A DNA stretch of 64,000 bases from Medicago truncatula (lineage: Eukaryota; Streptophyta; Magnoliopsida; Fabales; Fabaceae). A program made the position numbers and the translations under genes. The stretch lies in the NCBI RefSeq assembly GCF_003473485.1, contig NC_053045.1, forward strand, positions 63,117,994 through 63,181,993, given 5' to 3'. Below the pieces are notes generated by a model. The model worked only from the letters and a program-made list of their open reading frames with translations. It had not been told where the DNA came from and did not search any database. Of this stretch, positions 25,101 to 41,239 are shown in pieces. Every line of letters starts with the position of its first letter. The stretch's first letter is position 1.

Positions 25101-27451
25101 ATATTCACGTTAGTCCGGTGGAGCCCATGCCGTCTCGTCTATCTCATAGATTTATAGTAAGAAATCTTGAGTATTAAAGCAACTTCTTGTATTTCTAATT
25201 TTCTATTACTTAAAACAAAACTTAGTCTTTTTTAATGCACTTGTAACTCATCTTCCCCCACCCTTTGACCTTGGAAAGATATAGAATGGTTTAAACTTGG
25301 GTCTCTTATAAATACCCATGTTGGGCATTAGTAAATTTCTAATGCTATTCAATTTTTCAATCATCAGGTATGTGATATAAAAAGAAAACTACAAACCCTG
25401 TTATCCTTGATACAATCCGATGCTCCCGAGTCTGGCATTATATTTGTTAGTGAGCAGGTATGCTGATAATGTATTCTTATATTACCTCCTCCTTCAATTT
25501 GATTACTCATCAATTGGATAATGCAATCAGTAGTCTATGCTCAGCGAGTAGATGAAATTTACTTTATAATTAGTACGTGAATTACTTTGTTAATAATTTT
25601 TCAGAACATTTATCCTGTGAGGCATGAGAAATAGTTGTAAGCTGCATTAAATAATTTCAAAAACGAACTAATGCCATTAGCTTTTTCATAATTAATGTTT
25701 AGTGCATATTATAAGCGATGAGCGTTTTCTATGTTATAGTGTTATTTTGTGCTGGTGTTGTTCTATAAGTTATTTTTATTTACTTTTTGATAAAAAAAAT
25801 TTTATCGGTATTTGAAATCTAATACTTCTCAAGCAGTTGAAAGGTCACGGACTACAAGGTGCGCTTTAGGGAGTAAATTACATGTCTCAGTTTTTGACAA
25901 AATACAAGCTCATAATACTTAACAAACATCAAATCTATAATAACCACCCATAATTTTCTCACAAGTCACCCCTGTCAACCCCTGTCACATTGTAACTACT
26001 AATTAGCACAAAGATACTACTTGCTCTTTAGAGGATAAAAACCTTTAATTCTTTTATGACCATTCCATATTCATCAAATGAAGGGGGAACCTTGGCGCAA
26101 CGGTAAAGTTGTTGTCATGTGACTGAAAGGTCACATGTTCAAGTTCTGGAAAGAACCTCTTGTGTAAAAAACAGGGTAAGGTTGCTACAATATACCAAAT
26201 GGTGGGACCCCTTCCCGTACCCTACATATGCGGGAGCTTTGTGCACCGGGCTGCCCATATCCATTAGATGCTTGGGAGTTAATTTAGAGATCAGCTGCCT
26301 CACTTTCAAGCCAATAGTATAGGACTTGGTTGCTTGCATTATTTAGTACTTTACAGTTGACACCATTGAAATTATTACCCCAAACATGTGCATTTAATGT
26401 CTGTTTGAATCAGCCCAGGTAATATGATAAAGTTATCAATCATCTAATATTATATATTCTATTATGCAGTCTGAGAAGTCGAAAAAGGCTGGTAATTCTC
26501 CATCCACGTCCCTTGTGATTGACTTTCTAAAAACATCATATCATGGTTCTTTAGATATCCTCCTCCTCGAAGATGACATGAATTTCAATTCACGAGCAGC
26601 TTCTCTGTTGGTAAGTGCCACTTAATTGATTGATATGGATTGGAAATCTCATTAGCAACCTCCAATTTTCTAGTATCCTTGCATTATTGATTTTCATGTG
26701 GCCATCCAAATTCATTTTGCCATTAATCCATGGGTGAATAATCAAATACAAATTATAACTGAGTTTGAAACAAGATTTAATATACAAGTCAAACTATTAT
26801 TTGGATAACCTATTTATATTGTTTCAGTCTACCTGACTAACTGGGAACATCGGTTTAAGGACAACCAACATTTTAATAAAATCTTTGATATTGTTTCCTT
26901 GGAGGAGGGGAATCAAGAATGGGGACCGGCTGAGAACGATGTTTATCCTCAAGGGAACATTTAGTTCAAAAGTTAGGATGTCTTTGGCTTCAAATCACCC
27001 GATGTTTCATATGAGTGCTACTCTTATAGAATTGACCCTCATCAAAATGCATATTAAGCCTAGTGCGGCTACCATAAGTATGCTAGTTTAAGGATGGTAG
27101 TGTTAAAATGTTGTTTCTTCAATTCATGAGGTAATGACTAGTGTTGAAAAGCGATGGTAATGATGGATTGCTGTTTCTTCAATTCAGGAGGTTAGGAAAG
27201 GTGGCGGCTATCTTCTAGTAGCAACAGATGTAGCAGCTAGAGGAGTTGACTTTCCAGAAATGACTCACATATACAACTATGATCTGCCAAAAACTGCCAT
27301 AGATTATCTTCATCGAGCAGGGAGGACCTGTAGAAAACCCTTTTCTGATGTGAATTGTACTGTCACCAGCATTATAGTCTCGCAGGAGCGGTTTGTTCTG
27401 CAGAGATATGAAAATGAGTTGAGTTTTGTCTGTACAGAGCTTATTCCATAA
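22172..27451 (+). CDS. RH58: DEAD-box-type ATP-dependent RNA helicase 58-like, chloroplastic (480 aa)
   Basis: Ten exons join in frame: 22172-22455, 22563-22656, 23056-23169, 23298-23420, 24227-24331, 24830-24988, 25088-25156, 25368-25457, 26470-26610 and 27188-27451. The Ser/Thr-rich first 75 residues look like a plastid transit peptide. Helicase motifs follow: Q motif region, AQTGSGKT (I), VPTRELGMQ (Ia), VVDEVD (II, where DEAD is DEVD), FASAS (III, normally SAT), IIFVSEQ (IV), [16 protein letters not shown] (V) and HRAGRTCRK (VI, normally HRxGRxGR). The order and spacing match Arabidopsis RH58. The first intron uses a GC donor (aaag|gcaatt) because no GT site preserves the frame. Intron 8 hosts an Au SINE. 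It presumably remodels RNA in the chloroplast, but activity with the altered motifs is not shown by sequence. Confidence 0.92.
26082..26255 (+). mobile_element. Au SINE
   Basis: The tRNA-like head gggggaaccttggcgcaacg carries an A-box-like segment, and ggtcacatgttcaagttc is the B box. The body has cagggtaaggttgc, tgggaccccttcccgtaccc and ends gtgcaccgggctgccc. This is the characteristic structure of the Au SINE family known from many flowering plants, including Medicago. An imperfect 16-bp target duplication flanks it: catattcatcaaatga at 26066 and catatccattagatgc at 26256. It is inserted in intron 8 of the helicase gene in sense orientation. Confidence 0.88.
26819..27187 (+). repeat. End of helicase intron 9 with duplicated splice-acceptor region
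   Basis: The words gtttcttcaattcatgaggt near 27113 and gtttcttcaattcaggaggt just before exon 10 are near-identical. The true acceptor (attcag|gag) is therefore preceded by a decayed duplicate in which AG became AT. The upstream part 26885-27090 has codon-like stretches that I could not assign to any family. Confidence 0.55.
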
Positions 27452-27679
27452 ACCTGACCTAGACCTTTACATAATTTACTCTGATCAATTATAATGTAAT
27501 GTGCCTCAAATTGTATTTATCTGAAAAGTTCCCTTATTTTATTTCTTTGATCTGCAGAGATATGAAAATGAGTTGACGTTGTAAATTATTTTGATATTTT
27601 AGCTGTTAAAGCTCTCAATTTATATGGAATAAGATATCTTAATCTTAATTTTTGATGAAATTGCTACACATTCATGATT

Positions 27680-27734
<55 letters not shown>

Positions 27735-28452
27735 AATATAATATAAGTTACTAATTTTCTCATGAGTCGATGTTTTACTATATGTGGATTGAAAAATAAT
27801 TTGGGTGTCTGCACAAAGCTCTGTAATTGAGCCTATGTAGACTGATTCCACATTTGGTTGGGTCATATATTGTTGACCGAACGGTGTTGGGTTTTATATC
27901 CTGGGTCAACCTGAAGAGTTTTCACTTTTCACCCGAGTAACACCTGGTAAATTTTTCTTAAGAAGTAATTTGACGTGCACTGCCCTCAAAGTTGAATCCT
28001 TAAGAGCATTAATTTTCTTTCGAAATCACCTCTTTCTTTAATTTTGAACAATTTATTTAACTAAAAAAAATTTGTTGTCTTTTTTATAATAAAATGTAAT
28101 AATTGATAATGTAATAAAGAAATAAGCAGTTCTATTTATATTTACAAATCTTTTTTTTTTTTTTTCACCAGATTTACAAATCTCATTTTTTTGATAACGA
28201 ATCCGTGCAAAGCAGAGAGATTGCAATTCAAGTATAACATAAATGTAATATTTTTTAGTGTGTTAAAAGTGTAATTGAGTCAATAATTTTTATGAGATGT
28301 TAAGATAGACAGAATTGGAATATAAGATGGATGATATGCCAATCTATTTATATCCATTGTGTTTTTATTTTTATTTTTACAATTCATAAAAACAAAAACA
28401 AAAATCCTCTAATCCATGGTAAACTCGTTCAAACAAATGATGGGTGAGTTTG
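27452..28452. other. Spacer between convergent helicase and AGPase genes
   Basis: It contains the helicase 3' UTR, a 25-bp repeat of the terminal exon (ctgcagagatatgaaaatga, at 27400 and again at 27555), the (AT)n tract at 27682-27731, and AT-rich sequence leading to the AGPase stop. No further gene is seen. Confidence 0.65.
27682..27731. repeat. (AT)25 microsatellite
   Basis: An uninterrupted AT dinucleotide run of about 50 bp. The open frames that cross it are artefacts of the repeat. Confidence 0.98.
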
Positions 28453-33110
<4,658 letters not shown>

Positions 33111-34825
33111 TTTTTCCGGTCACCGGAGGAGGGACAGAATGGGAATTAGAGTTGTTAATGAAGGACCTTTTTCTTCTTGTCCGTGTTTGAAATCAATGTC
33201 CTACACATGAAGGTTGTGTAGTGTATAGAGTGAGTTGAGATTTTCATACATGCATAGATATCATATCACTACGCATTTGAAGATTGGGCCACGTTATCCA
33301 AATACAATTGTATCCACCAGTTTTGTTACAAACGGCACTAATTAGAAGGTGGTGTAATTAAATGACAATATAGTCCTTATAGTTTTTTGTTCGAATTGGA
33401 ATGATTATCGAATATCCTATGGATTTAGACTTAGTATATTTTTCCAATTTTGGACTAACCCTCGAAAATAAGAGATTTACCTTTTGGTTTAAAATGAACA
33501 TCTGCATAGACTATTTCCTCTAATCATGTATCATTGTAACATCTCGCAAAACTCTATGAATAAATTTAATATTGTTGCATTCGTATGCTTGAATTCAAAC
33601 ACAGAACATTGGTAGGAGAAAGATTTGTTTAAGGGCTCTAATTTATGATATGTTTCATAGGTGTTTTTTTGTTTTTTACATATTTTAGATGTGTTATTTA
33701 TGGTTGTTCTAAAAATTGTCATATAAATGATTGTTCAAATAACACATCTCTTTTATATATAAGAGTAATCATTGTACTATTTTTTTTAAAGATGAGTGTC
33801 TGCAAAACACTTTTTAAAACTATAAAATGTAAGTTTTTATAAAAATTTATATATTCAATGCATTGAAAGTTGAAGTATTTGAGTTTTTAAATAATAATTT
33901 CTTAACTTAGTATCTTTAAAGAAAATCCGACAGTAATCAACTACTCATTAACAAGAACGCAATCCCTATTCATAAGCAGGCCATAAGTCGGCCCTAAATA
34001 GAAGGAAATTAGAGAGAGAAAATTAGGGCCGGCTGATACACCATTGAAAAACAGAACATCTTTTTATAACATCCTAATAGAAGGATTTTTAATCAAAATA
34101 ACAAACAGAACCTCTTTTTTAATAAAACAAACAGAACATATGAATTAATATCCTCTAAAAAAAACACATGAATCAATATATTCACTAATTTTTTTATTTT
34201 AAAAGTAGTATATTCTCCTTAAAAAAATAGTACAGAAACATTTAAACTATATGGTTGGACTAACCCCATAGTTTTCAAGGGATCCACATAAATGTAATTT
34301 TTAGAGATTTAAAATATATTTCTTAAAAAAAAAAAGAGATTTAAAATATATGTGACCAACATGATTTGATTTTCTTACATGATTTTTTTTTTTTTGGTGG
34401 ATCCTCTGGTTCATATAAGAAATTAGTAATTCGGAGCAATTTAATTTTTTGACAGCTGGGATTAAATAAGGAAACTTTTAAAAAATTTCATTCTCATCAA
34501 AAAAGAATGAAATGATTTAAAAAGACAAGTATTATGCCAAATTACACTTTTACTCCTCCTTCCATAATTAACAGCGAGAGATTTAATTATTTCACAAGGA
34601 TATTTTAGTCATTTAAAAACGATATATATTTTATTTATCATGTCATAGTTAACTGTTAGAAAGAAGGATAACTTGTACCAACAAAAGAAAGAAGGACAAC
34701 TATTTTTTTTAAAGAGAAAAAAATGATAACTATTATCATATCAGTGTCATATTATCTTTGTATTCATCTCCTTATTCCAGGTTGTTTCCATCCAATCATG
34801 CACATCAAACGAATCGACGAACTTT
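33111..34825. other. AGPase upstream region and AT-rich spacer
   Basis: The first few hundred bases are the presumed AGPase promoter (transcribed leftward). I did not find a convincing TATA box. The remainder is AT-rich with poly-A and poly-T runs and shows no coding potential. Confidence 0.55.
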
Positions 34826-35628
34826 AGGGTCCGTTTGGTTCAATGGAGGGGAGGGGTTTTAATGGAGGGAAGGGAAGGGGAGATATATCAATTAAATATA
34901 TATTTGGTTCAAATGATGGGAGGGAAGGGATTTTAAAATCAAATTACTTTTTTATCCCTCTAACCTTAAAACAATATCATGATTTTTATATTATTCACTT
35001 CATAAAAATTTAAACATAAAAACTCGTAACCAAAAACTCCATAAATAATCAAACACAAAAGTTCTAACAAAATATTAGATATTCATAAATATTAGAGCAC
35101 TTCTAAAATAATCTAGTACAATATAAAAATATTTATAAAAAATTTATTATTAGAAATTATTTTTAAAATATATTTATAAAAAAATATTCTACAAATTTTA
35201 TTAATTATGTTTTAATATATAATACAATTAAAAACTATAAAATAAATATAAAAGCAACATTAGTCAAAAAAGTGAATTCACGTAAAAAAAATTAGAAGAC
35301 AGTTCTCGAATAAAAAAAATGACATTGGCATGTTACAAAAAAGATGGTAATAAGCAATATGTTGAAAACACTTAAATTTTTAATAAGGACGGTTTTGTCA
35401 TTTAAAAATAAACATGAGGATAATTATGTCAATGTAATTAAAATTGCATTAACTCATCTCTCTTTCCCTCCCCTCCCCTCCAAAAAAACTTCAATTTGAG
35501 GGGGAGCAATAAATGAGCTTATGAGAGATTTTGCCCCCTTCTAAAAATTGAACCAAACACAAAATTTTTAAAATATTCCCTCCCTTCACCTCCCCTCCAC
35601 TTCAAAACCCGCGAACCAAACGGACCCT
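34826..35628. mobile_element. TIR element starting agggtccgtttggttc
   Basis: The left end agggtccgtttggttcaatg and right end gaaccaaacggaccct are a perfect 16-bp inverted repeat, with G/A-rich subterminal sequence (ggaggggaggggtt) on the left mirrored by C/T-rich sequence on the right. The interior of about 600 bp is AT-rich and non-coding. I could not find a clean target duplication. Ends of this type belong to hAT-like or PIF-like non-autonomous elements. Confidence 0.75.
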
Positions 35629-35902
35629 AAGAGATTTAAAGGAGAATGCTAAATAGGAACATGTTAAAGAATTCAACGTGAAAATAATGTTTTAAAAATT
35701 TATACATGTACTTAAAAATTTTAATCATGTAAATCATGTAAAATTGTTAAATGTAAAAATTATACTCTATACCCGAATATTCCTCTAGAATTCATTTACT
35801 ATGGCAACTCATTTACTACTGAGATACTCATTATTATGCAATCAAAATTAGAGGCTAAATTACAGTATTCCAATTCTATCATTGTGTTGCCCTACCTCTA
35901 CG

Positions 35903-35910
35903 TATATAAG
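35903..35910 (+). promoter_or_regulatory. TATA box of the CSLD-RING gene
   Basis: The sequence cgtatataagacc lies about 30 bp before a leader that begins near 35935 and ends at a donor (ggttg|gtaaaa, about 35989). The leader is spliced to the coding exon at 37074. This makes a coherent promoter plus 5' UTR intron structure. Confidence 0.5.
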
Positions 35911-36114
35911 ACCAGCTAGTTGCTCATCTTCCTTCACAAAATAACCGTCGTTCCTCTTCTCTGCACATTGTTCCATTGTCAGAAGGTTGGTAAAAAAAAT
36001 TCCCATCTTCTATTTTTGCATAGTTGAAACTGGAAATTGTATGATTTTTTTCCAGATACTTTTCTATTTTATTTTGTTGATCAATGGCATATAGTTGATG
36101 CATAGTAATTTTTT

Positions 36115-36500
36115 TATGCCGATCTCACTCTTGCACATGTTTATCCTATAAATTTATGTATTATTACTAGTTGCACATGTCGTTTTTTTTTTTTTCTTTT
36201 TCCAATCTCAAATGTGTTGCACATCTCACTCTTGCACATGTCGTTTATCCCATAGATTTATGTATTATAAGATTCAAATGCTTAATAGTAAGAGACTTGA
36301 TTAGATTTATGTATTAAAAGACTCGGTTAGACTAATCGCACATGTAGTTTTTTTTTTTTTTTTTTTGCCGATCTCATTCTTGGACATGTCGTTTATCCAT
36401 TATAAGACATATGTTTTGTGCAACACATGCATGTTTAATAGTATCCCTAAAAAAAAAAATGCATGTTTAATAGTGAGAGACTTGGTTCGAACAACACATG
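36115..36500. repeat. Irregular tandem repeat inside a 5' UTR intron
   Basis: Several imperfect units carry gccgatctcactcttgcaca, catgtcgtttatcc, atagatttatgtattataag and aatagtgagagacttgg, separated by T runs. They lie in the intron between the leader and coding exon of the CSLD-RING gene. Confidence 0.65.
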
Positions 36501-37074
36501 CATTATCTCTATCTTTATGTAATTTTTAAATAAAAAATATACTTTTATGTAGTTTTATCCAACAAGCTAATGATCACTTACTTTTCCTTCAAAAAATAAT
36601 CACTTACTTTAAAAAGTGGTTTTTATCACATTAAACATACATAAAATAGTTTTTATTTTTCATAAAATCTCTATAAAAAAACTTTAAATTATTGAATGCT
36701 CAAATCACGTATTTTTTAATTTGTAACAAATTGGTTTCCAAGTTATGATTCACTTTGAACTTCGATTTTATGGTTAGTTTGTTTTCAATTTTTTTTTAAA
36801 TCACTTTGATAGTGTTTGTTTAGTATTTTTATTTTATATAAACAAGGTCTTAAGTGTAAGAGCTTCAGATGGGGAGCTAATATAATTTCTTTCAAAAATC
36901 TAGATTCTTTCAAATTAAATTCTCTCAAACAATTTTTTAAGCTTAAACAAACGCACCATCGATCTTTTTGAACTTAATGCCATTGTTTGTTCATGTTCAT
37001 TGCAAGTGGAATGAACTTAATTTAAATTTTGATGTGCTGAATTTCTGAATTCCATGATATTTATTTAATTTAGG

Positions 37075-37536
37075 ATGGATGAATCTTTGTCCTCAAATAT
37101 GCCATCAAAATCAGTAAATGTGCCAGACACTTCTGATGCGTCTGAAGCACATAATCCTCCTTTGGAGTATCCAATAATTGAAGAAGTTTTTGATTGCAAG
37201 CTACGAATTGATGATGATTTGGCGGAGAATTATACAGTGTGGACACCACCAACTCCTGATAACCAACCAATGGATTCGCCAGAAAGATTCGACTGCAACC
37301 ATAAGCGTAGAAAGTTGAGTAACGGTTTGGACAACCATCCACATATGGCCGGGGCAAAAAGTTCTAGATGTGCTATTTGGGGTTGTGACTCTGAATTGAT
37401 GCGTGATGAATGCGGTTTTGATATTCTTCCTTGTGAGTGTGATTTCAAGATATGTGAAGATTGCTATATAGATGTAGTGGAATTAGGAGTTGGAATGTGC
37501 CCAGGATGCAAAGCGCCATATAATAAGAACACATAA
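37075..37536 (+). CDS. Stand-alone CSLD-type RING domain protein (153 aa)
   Basis: A single coding exon of 153 residues begins one base after a splice acceptor (tttag|g ATG). The first half is acidic with [16 protein letters not shown] and a basic [11 protein letters not shown] patch. Residues of about 98-148 form a cysteine-rich finger: [20 protein letters not shown], then [15 protein letters not shown] and [10 protein letters not shown]. This matches the N-terminal RING-like zinc finger of cellulose synthase-like D proteins (C-x4-C ... C-x-C ... C-x2-C ... C-x2-C). The glycosyltransferase and membrane parts are absent, and the reading frame closes right after the finger. A dimerisation or interfering partner of CSLD/CESA proteins is possible but inferred. 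The gene is intact, with promoter-like TATA and a leader intron. Confidence 0.82.
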   Translation: MDESLSSNMPSKSVNVPDTSDASEAHNPPLEYPIIEEVFDCKLRIDDDLAENYTVWTPPTPDNQPMDSPERFDCNHKRRKLSNGLDNHPHMAGAKSSRCAIWGCDSELMRDECGFDILPCECDFKICEDCYIDVVELGVGMCPGCKAPYNKNT

Positions 37537-37842
37537 CTTGATGGAATTGCTGTGGATTATGAAATGAACTTTGGAGTTTAAAATTCCTTTTCCTTTTGAA
37601 TTACCTTGTTTAGTTTGCTTGTGAATTTCGTTTTATAGTGAGACTTTGTCCAAGGAATATTAATAATTTGCTGATTTGAGTGTTATGTTTAAGAATCATT
37701 TGTTTTCTTCCATTCTCGTTTTGCATAGTTGTGTGAAATGGAATGGAATTATGCTATTGATGCAATGCACTTTTGATATAGTTGAAATCATCTTGTATAA
37801 ATAACTGAATATCTTCAAAAAGAACTTATAGGAAATTAAAAA

Positions 37843-39104
37843 ATTGAAATCATCTTGTAATACCCACAAAATTACCCGCAAAAAATACCCACAATGGGTA
37901 GGTAAAACCCCGCTTTTATGGGTCTGGGCACAGGTACGGGTAATACCCACAAAATTAAATGGGTATGGGCACGGGTAAGGGTATTATACTGCCCAGACCC
38001 ACATATACATATTTATATAATATCATAAATTAATTTTTTTTTTATGTATAATTAATTAATTTATTTAGCTATTTAAGCCTAAACCTAAACTTAAACCAAA
38101 CAACTACTTAATACAATAACAACTACATCATGCCGATGTATAATTTTTTAGGAATATTTCGGATGTTTTCTATTTGACTAAATACCACGGTTCATATTAT
38201 TTTATGAGTTAATTTTAAAAAATTGGGATCGTAGTTTTATTTCATTTGTGATGTTTTTTTTGTTTTTCCATAGTTAAAGTGCGGGTAATGGGTGCGGGTA
38301 TGTGTACTTAAGTACCCATAGGGTATGGGGAAGGGGACTAAAGTTGTTATCCACGAGGGCACGGGTACGGGTATTTTTTTTATAAATACGGGTATGGGGA
38401 CGGGCATTGTAGTACCCTACCCATTGGGTACCCATTGCCATCCTTAGTAATAACTCAATAGCTTTTGCATAAGTTAAAATATGTTTTTTCACCTTAAATC
38501 ACTTTAGGAATTTACTCGCCTAACATCTCCATAAGCAGCTATAAAAAGCTTCCATAAACTAGAAGCTAAATAAATATTCTATGCAGATTTAAATTTATTA
38601 CAATGACAAAGAATGATGAATACTGTCACAACATAGGTGAAATCGTTATATGAAAAAATTCCTCGGTAAACCTTTTTTTTCTGTCATAACTTCCATAGAA
38701 TTCCTTTATAGGATCAACATATTTGTGCATATTTCTGTATTTTAAAGAGTACATTGATAGATGACGTGAGACACAAGAAAAAGCCCAACATTTTGATACA
38801 ACATTATCTGTACCTTAATAGATTAAGAAGTATTTCTTGAAGACGCACACTCCCATCGAAGCCGTGTATGGTTTTTCTAGAGCTTCGTCCTTCGATAGAC
38901 TGAGAATGGCTGTATCCACTTGCTAAATCATGAAGCAGTATTAGCTGTCAATCTAATTCTTGAAACTTGTAGTATGATAAACATGAGACTTACCATTGCT
39001 TTGAGCTCTGCGCCCTTTAGGCTTTTCACTAAATGAAAGGATCCTCTATTTATTGTCAATCTTCATTAGGCCAAAATCTGAGGTGCAGCTATAGTGGTTG
39101 CATA
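37843..39104 (-). pseudogene. Partial AGPase large-subunit gene copy, broken
   Basis: The segment 37843-37858 plus 38448-39104 reproduces the parent AGPL gene from about 29876 to 30707, introns included. Exon 8 and exon 7 copies are recognisable at about 38815-38930 and 38990-39090, but exon 9 and flanks have been deleted. The exon 8 copy lacks four bases (aagtatttcttg versus aagtatctctttcttg), and the exon 7 copy gains one in gcgccctttagg. Both shift the frame. Retention of introns shows DNA-level duplication, not retroposition. A hAT-like repeat splits it at 37859-38447. Confidence 0.88.
37859..38447. mobile_element. hAT-like non-autonomous element
   Basis: The region is packed with gggtatggg/acgggtacggg-type subterminal words on both arms in opposite orientation and ends gtacccattgccatcctta. 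It interrupts the AGPase copy: the parent reads cttgtaataac, while here cttgtaat precedes and gtaataac follows, so at least gtaat is duplicated. The right end resembles the common plant hAT end TAAGGATGGCAATGGGT. The left end lacks a clear matching TIR. Confidence 0.65.
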
Positions 39105-39399
39105 AAACATTAGTTATGATGTCAATTTGATAAGGCTAAATATTAGACATGTTTTGAATGCCAAATGAGGAGGCTCATCAGTATGTAAATTTGTATATTA
39201 GTTATTGGTGGTTATGTTAGTAGTTATCAGGGATTGAACTGCAGACTTAAACTTCTTATAATTCTAAAATTTGTTTTTATCAGCAAATGTTAGTAAATTA
39301 GTGATTATGTTAGTTAACAAGGTTTGAACTTTGAACTATCGATCTCTTCGTCACCAACCGAGCTACATGTTTGGGACGGCCACAAATTTTCAAATTCCT

Positions 39400-39900
39400 G
39401 CACATACAAATGGATAAAGCTTCTGTTCTTGGAGAAGATATAAGGTACTTGAAGCAAACGAATAAAACTGTGGAACATGTTGTTATTGTGTAGAAAAACT
39501 CAACTTGGAATAAATTCTCAGCTGAGTTACCTTTGGAAATCTCAGAAGCTTCTTCTTCGGTATTGATTCAGTTAAGTTCGAATAAAATTTTCGGTCACAT
39601 GCCAGAAGGTATAGGAAAATTGAAGAAACTAACTAGTCTTACTTTGTATAAGAACAATCTTTCTGGTGTTCTACCTGATTCTATAGGTTCTTGTGTTTCT
39701 TATAAACCTTGCTGGAAACTCTATTTCTGGTGTAATTTCAACTGGTATGGATTCTTTGCTTACCCTTAATTCATTGGATTTGTCTTTAAACAAGTTTTCT
39801 GATGAGATTCCATAAAATTTATCATCTCTTAGACTTGGCCTTCTAAATTCCTTACAGTTACCACTTAGACCAATTCAATGTTGGTAATTTTTTAGTCACT
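39400..39900 (+). pseudogene. LRR receptor-like kinase fragment (RLK7/IKU2-like)
   Basis: Leucine-rich repeats are visible in one frame: IQLSSNKIFGHMPEGIGKLK followed by SLTLYKNNLSGVLPDSIGSC. After a frameshift come LAGNSISGVISTGMDSLL and LDLSLNKFSDEIP followed by a stop. The repeat spacing and wording resemble the C-terminal LRRs of RLK7/IKU2 receptor kinases. Kinase, transmembrane and most LRR sequence is missing, so it is a decayed fragment. Confidence 0.75.
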
Positions 39901-41239
39901 CTATTTTCACATTTGTTGAAATTTTGATCACAATAAATGTTTTTTTTAATCTATATATAGTTATTTTTGGTGCAAAAAAAAAATTATTTATTGCTTCAAT
40001 GGTCAATCAAAACAAAACATAGTTGACGAGACCAAATTTAAGGGACAAAATCAGATCTTTATCTTTTATGGCACCTGCAGGGATAATCTCTCAAATGCAT
40101 GCAAACAAAAAACATGTTGTTTTCAATCCACACTAGATTCTGGTCTGGACCATGCCCAAATCACGTGTCTGCGCATGTTTGCCGTCAAAATACACTTTGG
40201 ATCAATCCCCAAAAAATCTCTACCCGTCCATCAGCGTTAAATTACTGTGTACCGAGCAAGTTGGATCGGTGATTAACTGAAACGAGATAGTCCACAACAT
40301 TTAGGCATAAAATTTAGACACACACGTAAATTACTGTCGTTTTGATGCATATATATATATATATATATATATTTCTAGACCCATGCATGAAGCAGTTGCA
40401 GTGGAATTTACGTGTGGGTCCCAAAAGAAAACAAGGCAAAATCAATGTTGTATATCAACTATCTTTGTAGCAACAATATACTTTGCAGAAGGTGTGTTTG
40501 ATATCCAACATGTATGAGTATCCGACACAACACAAATACAAATCATTATATTATTGATGTGGACATGTCCTTCTTACCGTTGAAACTTGATACTCTCTTT
40601 GTCACATACACACATTAACCTGAAACGATAATCAACTTCCCAATATTTGCAAATCCATCCTTAAGCCAAGCGTGAGCGAAATATAGATAGATACCCCAAT
40701 TGCAGTGGTAGTAGTGTGTACTATTTATATTCCATCTACCACAATCGCATGTTTGTAAACTTTATTTCTAACACTCTCTAACATCTACTATTTTATTTGT
40801 GAAATCAGCATGAGTTTTATACATTGAAAATAAGTCTCGTTTAAAATGGTGAGATTAACAATGATTTCATCCAAAAAATGAGTATTGAATATAGTGTTAT
40901 AGAGTGTTCCTCATCATCTATTTTATGACTATAGAGATAAAATAGTGAAATATTAATTATTTCGATATCATCTATACCTATATATAAATGAGAGATACAT
41001 GATATTAGGGTAACTTTTTCACTTTTAAGTACAACATGTATATTCTAGAATGAGACAATACAATTTAGTATATTTTGGAGTATAACCGTAAATATATTTG
41101 CCTTTAAAAGTGTTTTATTGTCCACGGTACGTTATTCAAAAAGATAAGATTTTAAGTATATTTTTGTTATGTTGTTTTTTTTAGAATTTTTTTATTATAT
41201 TGTAACCAAAAAAATGAAAAAGATAAGTATAATTTGTTA
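39901..41239. other. Intergenic region, no gene seen
   Basis: AT-rich sequence with an (AT)12 microsatellite at 40349-40372. No open frame with domain content was seen and no inverted-repeat element was recognised. Confidence 0.6.

Noticed and set aside
27620-27866. Open frames rich in Ile-Tyr near 27700
   Set aside because: They translate the (AT)n microsatellite and are not genes.
34826-35628. LTR retrotransposon candidate
   Set aside because: The terminal repeats are inverted rather than direct and no gag or pol words are present, so it is a TIR element.
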